From: Paraglomus occultum
Taxonomy: Eukaryota > Glomeromycota > Glomeromycetes > Paraglomerales > Paraglomeraceae
Reading direction: 5' to 3'
Assembly: GCA_910592205.1 (NCBI GenBank)
Contig: CAJVPJ010001251.1
Location: forward strand, 1-11,111
DNA: 11,111 bases
Below the pieces are notes generated by a model that worked only from the letters and a program-made list of their open reading frames with translations, was not told where the DNA came from and ran no database searches. The position numbers and the translations under genes are program-made. Below, piece after piece: positions 1 through 6,919 of this stretch. Within the stretch, counting starts at the first letter, position 1. Every line of letters begins with the position of its first letter.

Positions 1-106
1 GACGTTGGCAAAACGTATGGTTATTTATGATTATTATTATGATGTTATTAACTAGCCTATCAACTAATATGGTTGCTAACATTCTCTTCCTTACAAACTA
101 ATTATA

Positions 107-139
107 GAAGAAGAAGAAAAAGAAGAAAGAGAAGAAAGA
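107..139 (+). repeat. GAA/purine microsatellite
   Basis: An imperfect run of GAA and AAG triplets, uninterrupted purine on the plus strand for about 33 bases. It creates an artefactual Arg/Lys-rich open frame. Purine-only tracts of this kind are common simple repeats in AT-rich fungal intergenic DNA. Confidence 0.85.
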
Positions 140-324
140 CATTCCACACCGACTCCGAAACTGCAGGTTCATTGTCTCTCATTGCAAACAAAACCCTTAA
201 CCTAATGTTGTCACAATGGGTAAAAATGAATGTGCATATTATTGAGAAGTTTATTATAAAATGGGTATTGCACACAAGTTGATTCATTTTCTTTGCTTAA
301 TTACGTCAACAAGCTTACGTAGTT

Positions 325-339
325 CGGGGAATCTCCCCG
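325..339. repeat. GC-rich perfect hairpin
   Basis: The sequence CGGGGA-ATC-TCCCCG forms a perfect 6-bp stem with a 3-nt loop. It stands out in an AT-rich setting. It is not followed by a T run and lies in no recognisable gene, so its role is unknown. Confidence 0.6.
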
Positions 340-907
340 TCAGTTCTCGTACCTTCCCCCACATACAACTGACAAAATAAAACAAATAAAGACTATGTGT
401 GTCTCTAAAAATATTAATATGGTACTATGCCCCAAATGTATGTATATCGCCAAGATATATTGACATTCTATTCTTCGTTTCTTTTAATATGTTATTGGTC
501 GATCACATATACATATTCTAATCATCATTATTTGTTTTCTAAATATAACTTTATGGTTGTGCCAGTGTTTCACCGAATGATCATAGTCTCTTAAAGATCC
601 CCTCCCAGTCCATCGGTCAGCTGCGGATGCTTAGTATTGGTGTAACCGAAACCGTACTTATCTTTTTAGTGCATAATTTTTAATATATATTTTTTATATA
701 CTTACAGCTGAGAGATGTATCGAGAAGGCTTGTTATATATTTTATTATACATAGCGGTACTCGCCTTCTTACAATCAATTTACCAAACTTAAATTTCTAT
801 TACCGTTATTTACACTTCATATATACAAAAGGAATTGGATGTGTTCAATGTCCAGAAAAAAGCGGATAAAAAGATGAAACATGAGAGAACAAAAAGGGTA
901 AAGGGGA

Positions 908-925
908 AATAATAATAATAATAAT
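908..925 (+). repeat. (AAT)6 microsatellite
   Basis: Six perfect AAT triplets, followed by an A-rich stretch. A simple sequence repeat likely to vary in length between isolates. Confidence 0.9.
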
Positions 926-1191
926 AACAAAAAAACACAAAGAAAACCAGGTAAATTAAAATAAATGAACAAGTCAAACATAAAAAAAAAAGAGATAATT
1001 ACAATAACGAACAACGTCTTAGAATGAATAAAGAAAGAAATGTCTCTATGTTTAACTTTTTATCCAATTTGTATCATATAGTCAATTCCTCTTGGTTTCG
1101 TATTGTCTCTTATTAGATGATAATAAATCGAATTGTCCCATTACTTTTTTTTTTAACCATTGCCCTGTCTATTGTTCTAATTTGCGTTACT

Positions 1192-1893
1192 TTAATTAAA
1201 CACTTTCAAAATGGTCGTCCGTGCGATTATTTTCCCATTCTTTTTGATTACAATGTCTCGGTTGAGAACATTATTCAAATGGACCACAGGGAGAGGTACG
1301 ATTCTAATACCCTTTGACAAGTATGCGAATACGTATGGAGTCAAATCAAACATGATATCTTTTGGGTTAAAACATAATTCGAGAAGATCGCTTTTGTTTA
1401 ACGTTTTGTCGAGCGGAGGTGTCAACACGCCAGAGTTAAAGTTATCGTCCATATCTGTTTCCGAATTTTGAAATTTAATTGTAATTCGACGTCTCTTGTA
1501 GATAATTGTAGTCTCGGACTGCGTCTTGCTTGGTTGTCGTTTGCGTGAATTAAGTTGCTGGTATTTCTGTCTGTAGTAAGCGTACTCGTTTGCGTCTTCA
1601 TGATAATCTTCGTAGTTGTAGGCATCTTCAGGATTGCACCCTTCTTTATGTAATACGTATAAATCGTAGATTGCGTTGACATCAGACAGGTCTACGTCAA
1701 TTTTAGCCGACACTGAAATATTGTCGTCTGTAGTTAGTTGGTAGAATTTAATAGAGCCAGAAAATTCTTCTTCGTCAAAGATTGCTTCTCCGCCGAGAGT
1801 TCCCCGTGGAGCATTGGTGCTGTATGGCGCATTGACAGTTGATCCTGCCGAGAGTAAAAAGAGAAAGAGATCCGCTGAACTAGTTTGAGACAT
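1192..1893 (-). CDS. Predicted secreted SOD-fold-like protein, 233 aa, metal site degenerate
   Basis: One uninterrupted minus-strand frame of 233 codons. The open frame extends 14 codons further upstream but has no ATG there, so the ATG at 1891-1893 is chosen. Residues 1-22 look like a signal peptide with hydrophobic core LFLFLL (9-14) and a V-N-A cleavage-type site before Pro23. Residues 34-86 (GEAIF at 35-39, FSGSIKFYQ at 44-52, KIDVDLS at 64-70, YVLHKEGC at 79-86) match the order of N-terminal strands in secreted fungal Cu-only superoxide dismutases. Residues 207-228, including RDIVIKKNGKIIA, match their last strand pair. Only part of the ligand set remains: His82 and His98 sit 16 apart, the first HxH histidine is Val80, and the last ligand position is Lys217. 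Cys86 and Cys174 could pair. Sequons lie at N58 and N166. Residues 92-111 are Tyr-rich and acidic, followed by basic clusters at 117-119 and 133-136. That it is a real gene is fairly secure; the SOD relationship is a remote, by-eye inference. It is probably not an active dismutase. Confidence 0.72.
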   Translation of the reverse strand: MSQTSSADLFLFLLSAGSTVNAPYSTNAPRGTLGGEAIFDEEEFSGSIKFYQLTTDDNISVSAKIDVDLSDVNAIYDLYVLHKEGCNPEDAYNYEDYHEDANEYAYYRQKYQQLNSRKRQPSKTQSETTIIYKRRRITIKFQNSETDMDDNFNSGVLTPPLDKTLNKSDLLELCFNPKDIMFDLTPYVFAYLSKGIRIVPLPVVHLNNVLNRDIVIKKNGKIIARTTILKVFN

Positions 1894-2054
1894 TTGGTTT
1901 TGTTGTGGGTAAAGTGAGCAAAATAACAATGGCACAAATGTGTATGTGAATATAGGATGTTGTTATTATTGTTTATGGTATACAGTTTATCAACGAAACT
2001 ATGCTTGATCTGTTTTATGTGTTTTGAGACAAGTACGAGGTGGGATAGGTAAGG

Positions 2055-2062
2055 CTTTTATA
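2055..2062 (-). promoter_or_regulatory. Candidate TATA box (TATAAAAG) of the 233-aa gene
   Basis: The minus strand reads TATAAAAG, a canonical TATA element, 162 bp upstream of the ATG at 1893. There is no intervening ATG on that strand, so a leader of roughly 130 nt would have a clean first AUG. The leader is rich in CA and AT. Inference from sequence and spacing only. Confidence 0.5.
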
Positions 2063-2844
2063 GCTAGTGCTATACCGAATATCGCTTGTGTAAATTGATA
2101 CGCAACAATGGGTTTTAAAACTGCTGTTGGTTTTAGTTCGCGCTGCCAAATTGCATTTCAAAAATCATCCCCGTTTTATATTTTGATTCGAGTGGCTGAC
2201 CGGTAGGAATATTTTACCGACTCCATCATTTCTGTGTGGCTAGTGTTGTGTAACTAGGGCAAAAGCGTAAATCTTTGCATCTAATGAACAGTCGTAAACT
2301 CGACTTTGAGTTTTAGTTGTTTTACCATTAAGGAGCAAGATTAAATTACTAACGTTACCCATATCCGAAGCTTTTTAATAATAATAGTAAGTAGAATGAA
2401 CGGATAATATGGCCACGCTGTGACATGCAATTTAGTAATAGACTCGAATTTATGCAAGGTGTAATGTTACGATATTCGATGGGATGCTCCCCCTTCTCAA
2501 TATCATGTGGGTGAATTCATTAATGTCAAACTATGTCTGTTGATAAGTATGAAAAAGCAAATAAATATGTAACGAACCTGTTCTTATAAACAATATAATC
2601 ACAAATATTGAATACAAGGTCCAATAATAATGCATTAATTTATCTGATTGTAAATGAGTTATTTATTTGTACCAATTTCTGAATTAGTGCAATGCAATGC
2701 ATTTATTTATTTTATCTCTTATTCACATTATCTTAAATTATGCCATCTTATCAAGACCTTCCGATTAATGTTTACTTCAAATTCGGACCGCAGTAACATC
2801 ATGCTGCAGTGTTACCGTGTTGCCCGAAGGTATTGTTGGAATTA

Positions 2845-2858
2845 GTCACATCTGTGAC
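2845..2858. repeat. Short perfect hairpin GTCACA-TC-TGTGAC
   Basis: A 6-bp perfect inverted repeat with a 2-nt centre, at the start of the GC-richer island. One of a cluster of inverted repeats over the next 350 bp. Confidence 0.5.
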
Positions 2859-2991
2859 CAGAAATCTGCCAACCCCCGTCTACTACGTCAACTGTTGTGC
2901 ATGAGAGTGCCACAGACTGCCAAATTGGTAGACATTATCCCGGTATACCAAAATGTGGCGTTCCGGGTTAATTTATCGCCACAATGGTTAT

Positions 2992-3007
2992 CTTGCATAT
3001 ATGCAAG
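2992..3007. repeat. 16-bp perfect palindrome
   Basis: CTTGCATATATGCAAG is a perfect 16-bp palindrome. It is flanked by cgccaca at 2977-2983 and tgtggcg at 3008-3014, which are reverse complements, so the local structure is a nested inverted repeat. A second tgtggcg at 2954-2960 can also pair with the 2977 arm. Confidence 0.75.
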
Positions 3008-3173
3008 TGTGGCGGGTGTTATGGCTGATAATACATTGAAACAGTGACAATCGGACATTAAAAACATCTGACAATGTCACTTGCCATTGTTTAAGGCGGG
3101 TCAATCTTTTTCTACCCGGCGTTGCAACTTTCACCTAATAATAGAACTGAACACTTGGCTCTCAAATTGCATG

Positions 3174-3191
3174 CATCGAAGATTTTCGATG
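3174..3191. repeat. Perfect 7-bp hairpin CATCGAA-GATT-TTCGATG
   Basis: A 7-bp perfect stem with a 4-nt loop, flanked by further copies of the sequence ATGCAT on each side. It could be a protein-binding site or the tip of a decayed transposon terminal repeat; nothing adjacent decides this. Confidence 0.55.
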
Positions 3192-4340
3192 ATGCATTAC
3201 GGATAAAATTTCCAATTTTCCGGGGGGACAATCAATAATTAAATAAACAAAATGGATAAGAATTAATTCTGGGCGCATATGATGTATTGTATGCTAATAC
3301 TAATCGAATTACTGCGGGGACCCGATAAACTTTGGAATTATCTGGCCTGACGACATACATCCAATGTCTGATATCCAAGTGTCTGTGACTTTTGAATTGT
3401 CCTTGTGACCAAAGGTGTAAATATGACTAATTATGGGTGAAGATAAACTGAGGAAATTTTAGGGATGCACAACCAACCATCGTATCTCTGCAAGGACACA
3501 CATTACAAAAAAATTGATAAGCAGAAATGAATAAAGTAACGACCCAAAAAAAAACAACAAAAACAACGACTATACTTGCAGACAATAGTCTTTCATAAAT
3601 ACAGTAACAAAGTTTATCAGACTTGGCTTTGTAGCCAGTAGCTGTTTGGTTCATTATCGTTTACGTTAACCAAATCGGTCGAAACAATCGGCAGTAATTA
3701 TAGCAAATCTCGAATTATTTTTTTTTCGCCTTCCTCCCCCTTTCTTCCATCGTATTATCCCACATGTTCGAGGTGTGGCACTCAACAAAAATGTCCATGA
3801 ATACTTGGCGAGACCCCTTTTAAGATGAACAATAACAATACTTAATACATTCGATACAGTCAACATGACAGTTCTCTCATCTATCTCCTGACTATTATTT
3901 TTTTTTAACCACAGTCTATTATTATTATTCATCTTTTTTCCCTCTTCGTTTTCCTTGTTAACTTTCACCCCTTTCACCATTCTGAACTGAACATGAGAAT
4001 ATTCACATGGTTTGTATAACGCTCTTTAATGATCTCTGATTTATTTGGTATTAAAGTTTATCCATTTTGTTTGGTCTGTCATATCACATATGGTCACAGT
4101 CAATCTATATGACATGATACATGTCCTCTTGCGTTTACCCTATCCCGCTAAATCACGTAATTGCTATGAACAGAAATGTGCGCATGTTAATGGAAACATC
4201 CACAGAGGCTAACAAGGATGAATAAGATAGAACAATGAGGGAAAAGGAATGCCAGAATCTTTGTCGAGTTCAATGACAATATTAGCAGAACAAGTGACTA
4301 ACATTTTAAGCAAATAATGTTGTTACACGATTATTAAAGT

Positions 4341-4505
4341 ATGCCTTGGCAGGAGGCGTACCCGGATACGACCCCGATGCCAACCAAAGACTATGAATTC
4401 TTATTTAGCAGTCGGTCTAAACCACGAGTGAAACATTCAATAAGACATTTGGAGTATTGGCAGGTCGGTTTTGCATACAGCAAGACTTGCTCATTTAATA
4501 TCTAA
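4341..4505 (+). CDS. Short unassigned ORF, 54 aa, possible gene fragment
   Basis: Starts with ATG at 4341 and ends with TAA at 4503-4505. The first 30 codons have a coding-like composition (MPWQEAYPDTTPMPTKDYEF...) and a GC content visibly above the surroundings. The rest (KHSIRHLEYWQVGFAYSK...) is basic and aromatic. There is an in-frame stop two codons before the ATG and no promoter signal that I would trust. No family is recognised. It may be an orphan exon, a relic of a larger gene, or chance. Confidence 0.2.
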   Translation: MPWQEAYPDTTPMPTKDYEFLFSSRSKPRVKHSIRHLEYWQVGFAYSKTCSFNI

Positions 4506-5285
4506 TCATCAATAACGACAGTATATTCATTTATCTTATTATCAATAGAACTAATAGTCATTTAGAGCGCCATCGTACTATGCTAAACCTCATTTACGAG
4601 TCGTATAATCTATATAGACAGTTAGTCTAAAATGAGTCATTGTTACTACTAATAAAGATTAAAAATGAATGACTTTTTATTTACAATGCGATGGCCTTGT
4701 AAAGTATTCTCCCACAGCATAAGGGATGGTCTAATTCTTATTTCTATATTGACTATCAAAAGTGAGAGCCATGTTATACGTAAGTTTGCCGACAGAAAAG
4801 ACAATGACGTAGACTTTTTGTTTAAAGCAAGAATATCGCAAGCCAATATATCTCATGTGCTGATGAGTTGACCGTTATAGCTGAACACAACAACACATTG
4901 CATTACAAAATGCCGTCGCCGACCAGCATACTTACACCCAGTTGACCTCAATTCAGTCTTGTAAATCCCGTTCTAAAGCGCAAGCAATTGCGATACAGCA
5001 TCCTTAGGTCGCATTCAACGGATTTCTTGTAATCACTCACAAGACATCTATCATGATAATTTTATTGGTCACTGTGAAAAAAATTCGGCATTTTGAAATC
5101 CGTGGAACTAAAGATAACCCAAAGTCTAAACAAGAGGTAGTAACAATCTCATTTATTAGAAATTTATAATTATATTGTACATGTGCTCACATTATCTGCA
5201 CACACACGTTGCCATCCATATAATCTTTCTTCTTTTTGTTCTTCTCTTAATTTACATCCGTAGGTGGGATTCTAAGTTTTGTAGT

Positions 5286-5297
5286 CCCCCCCCCCCC
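5286..5297 (+). repeat. Poly-C run (12 C)
   Basis: Twelve consecutive C residues, followed by G and then CCTCCC, in otherwise AT-rich DNA. The minus strand is G12, so it can slip in replication and could form a G-rich structure. The exact length is also the kind of thing that sequencing or assembly gets wrong. Confidence 0.9.
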
Positions 5298-5706
5298 GCC
5301 TCCCAATTCGCTCATAGCCCCGCATGTTGGAACAAACTTTAATGCCGTATATGCATAGATGTAAAGATACAAACATTTCAAAGACGTTAATACGATGATG
5401 ATGGCATGGCGATTGAAACACAGCATGCTACTGTGATATATAATATAATACAAGCAACACGAAATCTTTTTGTTTGCTTTTGCGTTGTTTATAGTTAATT
5501 AATGGTTTTACCAATTAACATTATGATTACAAACATGTGTGATATTCAATGTTACGTTCAAGTCTATTAACCAGTAGAAAAAAGAGATATAAATAAACAT
5601 TGTGTATCACCCTTTCCAAGGAGACTCTCGTTTCGTATGCTATTTTTGTTTTTCTAGAAAAACTCATATACGTAAAAAAAAACGGTTTGAATCCTATGGC
5701 AGGAAA

Positions 5707-5748
5707 GTTAATCTAACTGGTAGGGAAGTTAATCTAGCTGGTAGGGAA
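5707..5748. repeat. Tandem 21-bp direct repeat, two copies
   Basis: Two adjacent 21-bp units, 5707-5727 and 5728-5748, differ at a single position (A at 5716 versus G at 5737). Each begins gttaatcta and ends ggtagggaa. The pair lies about 120-160 bp downstream of the stop of the 172-aa gene, next to a small hairpin and the candidate polyadenylation signal. Confidence 0.85.
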
Positions 5749-5760
5749 GCAGGTTCCTGC
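5749..5760. repeat. Small hairpin GCAGG-TT-CCTGC
   Basis: A perfect 5-bp stem with a 2-nt centre that abuts the end of the 21-bp tandem repeat. It lies immediately past the candidate AATAAA of the 172-aa gene (in the direction of transcription), so it may sit at or just beyond the transcript's 3' end. Function unknown. Confidence 0.45.
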
Positions 5761-5761
5761 T

Positions 5762-5767
5762 TTTATT
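5762..5767 (-). terminator. Candidate polyadenylation signal AATAAA for the 172-aa gene
   Basis: The minus strand reads AATAAA about 100 bp downstream of the TGA at 5868-5870, a plausible 3' UTR length for a fungal gene. Inferred from motif and spacing. Confidence 0.4.
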
Positions 5768-5867
5768 ATTTCTAATCTATTAACAGACTCGTTGAAATGT
5801 GTCATCAACTTGATAAAATGTCCATAAACAAATACAATACATTATATAAATTACAATAAAACTATAA

Positions 5868-6386
5868 TCAACGTGGTCCTAACCACTCTGATGTTATATC
5901 TTCTTCAGCTACGATAATTCCATCTCTCTTGACAGTTAATAACAGTCCAACAATGCTATCCTCCCCTGAACAAACTCCCAAGTTTTTCATTGCGTCTCCG
6001 ATTATAAATTGTTTCGATAAAACTGTCTGCCTATTTGATTCTTCGCTCTGTCCCTCATAATGATTGTCTATTGTAAAGTGTCCGATACGGTGTATAGCTC
6101 TTTCCACTTCATCCACAACTTCCATTTCGTATTCGACGTGACTCTTGTCCTTACGTAAGCCGCCAGAGAAATCCAATTGGACTTCAAGTTTTCCTGGCAT
6201 TGTTTCATAGAATATAATTGTTCCAGACATGTTATGACCGGCGTTGTGGTCTTCGAAATCCGCTTTTGCTATGACATTGCATGCGATAGGGTTGTCTGCT
6301 CTAAATATAAAGGATGACCAGAGTGTAGGGAGAAGAACGAAAACAAAAAGTAGGGTAATGCCTAGCAGACTTGCGCTTGAGAACAT
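5868..6386 (-). CDS. Predicted secreted or membrane-anchored SOD-fold-like protein, 172 aa
   Basis: A single-exon frame from the ATG at 6384-6386 (context gaaaccATG, A at -3) to the TGA at 5868-5870. Residues 5-28 form a long hydrophobic segment that could be a signal peptide or signal anchor. The body shows the strand order of Cu/Zn superoxide dismutase: AKADFEDH (40-47), MSGTIIFYET (53-62), LEVQLDFSG (67-75), GHFTIDNH (102-109), then GVCSGEDSIVGLLLTVKRDG (137-156). The last piece resembles the conserved C-terminal S-G-x-x-S-I-I-G-R-x-L-V-V-H segment of SODs, but the ligand His is Lys153. The usual HxH copper pair is not evident; H99, H103 and H109 remain, and GHF...H recalls the zinc loop but with a shorter gap. 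C36 and C139 may pair. One sequon lies at N52. Likely a diverged relative of the protein at 1192-1893 and probably not an active SOD. The gene is well supported; the family assignment is a by-eye inference. Confidence 0.75.
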   Translation of the reverse strand: MFSSASLLGITLLFVFVLLPTLWSSFIFRADNPIACNVIAKADFEDHNAGHNMSGTIIFYETMPGKLEVQLDFSGGLRKDKSHVEYEMEVVDEVERAIHRIGHFTIDNHYEGQSEESNRQTVLSKQFIIGDAMKNLGVCSGEDSIVGLLLTVKRDGIIVAEEDITSEWLGPR

Positions 6387-6570
6387 GGTTTCCGTTTATA
6401 TTGACAATGAGTGTTGGTGTTAACGTTGCGTTGGCGTGGTATATTATATATGTTTGTTCGATATATTATATATTATGTAGATAAATGTATAGATATATAT
6501 CAAGTCATCCAAAGCGCAAAATACGCACGTATCGAGAGACAATTATCGCTGGAAAAAGGGTAGTGCGAGA

Positions 6571-6578
6571 TATTTATA
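6571..6578 (-). promoter_or_regulatory. Candidate TATA box (TATAAATA) of the 172-aa gene
   Basis: The minus strand reads TATAAATA 185 bp upstream of the ATG at 6386. The interval contains very AT-rich sequence with other TA runs, so alternative TATA-like elements exist closer to the gene. This one sits in less repetitive sequence. Its distance to the ATG resembles that of the TATA box of the 233-aa gene (162 bp). Confidence 0.4.
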
Positions 6579-6818
6579 GTGTTCGACCCTCTGATAAAGA
6601 GTATGGACCGTAGAAAGTTCAGCGAATCTCAACAATTTGTAACTATCATTTTGACTTGTGGCAGTTACACGCAATGCTATTTGATCATTTTGGTAATTTG
6701 ATAGCAAATAATCATTTCTGAATCGAGTTAGATCGTTTGACGAAATAGATTACCCAATGTCCGCAAAGGGGGTTTGACCTTTGACCTTTGTCATTGTGCA
6801 GAATAAATAAGGATGATC

Positions 6819-6824
6819 TTTATT
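6819..6824 (-). terminator. Candidate polyadenylation signal AATAAA of the phospholipase gene
   Basis: The minus strand reads AATAAA about 95 bp past the TAG at 6920-6922. Spacing suits a short fungal 3' UTR. The intergenic gap to the next gene's ATG is 533 bp, so 3' end and downstream promoter need not overlap. Confidence 0.4.
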
Positions 6825-6919
6825 TGTACATACCAAAGCAACTTGGCACGAAAACGTGTTTCTGTGGGAATACGAATAGTACTGTCTTATTTATATACCC
6901 AAATTCGAATTTCAGTATT

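Larger units (their letters stand above)
1..1191. other. AT-rich intergenic region, no convincing gene
   Basis: No reading frame here is convincing. The short open frames are driven by low-complexity sequence: a GAA tract gives an Arg/Lys-rich frame on the plus strand, and an AAT/A-rich tract gives a Phe/Leu-rich frame on the minus strand. Items of note are a GAA microsatellite, an (AAT)6 microsatellite, a GC-rich hairpin at 325-339 and a GC-richer island at about 591-661 that has coding-like character on the minus strand (see findings). The last few hundred bases are the 3' flank of the minus-strand gene ending at 1192. An AATAAG signal variant lies on the minus strand near 1107-1112, but no clear AATAAA is close to that stop. 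Confidence 0.6.
2785..3047 (+). pseudogene. GC-richer coding-like island, possible gene or transposon remnant
   Basis: A plus-strand frame is open from about 2769 to the stop at 3045-3047. Over 2817-3047 it has 76 codons with a balanced amino-acid mix (for example VPQTAKLVDIIPVYQNVAF), unlike the Asn/Lys/Ile-rich frames around it. It lacks an ATG at its start, has no recognised homologue and is riddled with inverted repeats (tgtggcg at 2954-2960 and 3008-3014, cgccaca at 2977-2983, a palindrome at 2992-3007). The best reading is a fragment of something larger, perhaps a decayed mobile element. It could equally be chance. Confidence 0.2.
1894..5867. other. Long intergenic region, no convincing gene, scattered remnants
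   Basis: About 4 kb separate the start of the gene at 1192-1893 from the stop of the next gene. The first about 200 bases are the upstream gene's leader and promoter. Beyond that, open frames are short and mostly AT-driven, for example minus-strand frames at 3427-3654 (hydrophobic, Val/Phe-rich) and 3666-3980 (Lys/Asn-rich), and overlapping frames on both strands at 4649-4871. GC-richer patches at about 2785-3120, 3310-3350 and 4341-4440 stand out and carry inverted repeats or coding-like codons; they may be decayed genes or transposons. A C12 run, a 21-bp tandem repeat and a small hairpin lie near the 3' end. No tRNA or rRNA was recognised. Confidence 0.6.

Noticed and set aside
1117-1471. 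Plus-strand open frames of 66 and 86 codons
   Set aside because: They are antisense shadows of the gene at 1192-1893.
3427-3980. Two adjacent minus-strand open frames of 75 and 104 codons
   Set aside because: They are dominated by Lys/Asn or Val/Phe runs from A/T homopolymers, show no motif, and have no phase-consistent splice joining them. Likely chance.
5247-5453. Minus-strand open frame of 68 codons containing a poly-Gly run
   Set aside because: The Gly run is just the C12 tract read in reverse, and the rest has no coding character.
5680-5700. tRNA T-arm-like sequence GGTTTGAATCC
   Set aside because: The bases on either side cannot form a five-pair T stem, and no D arm, anticodon arm or acceptor stem was found around it.
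6774-6790. Resemblance of TGACCTTTGACC to an animal nuclear-receptor DR1 site
   Set aside because: Fungi lack those receptors, so the resemblance is coincidental. The tandem repeat itself is kept as a low-interest finding.
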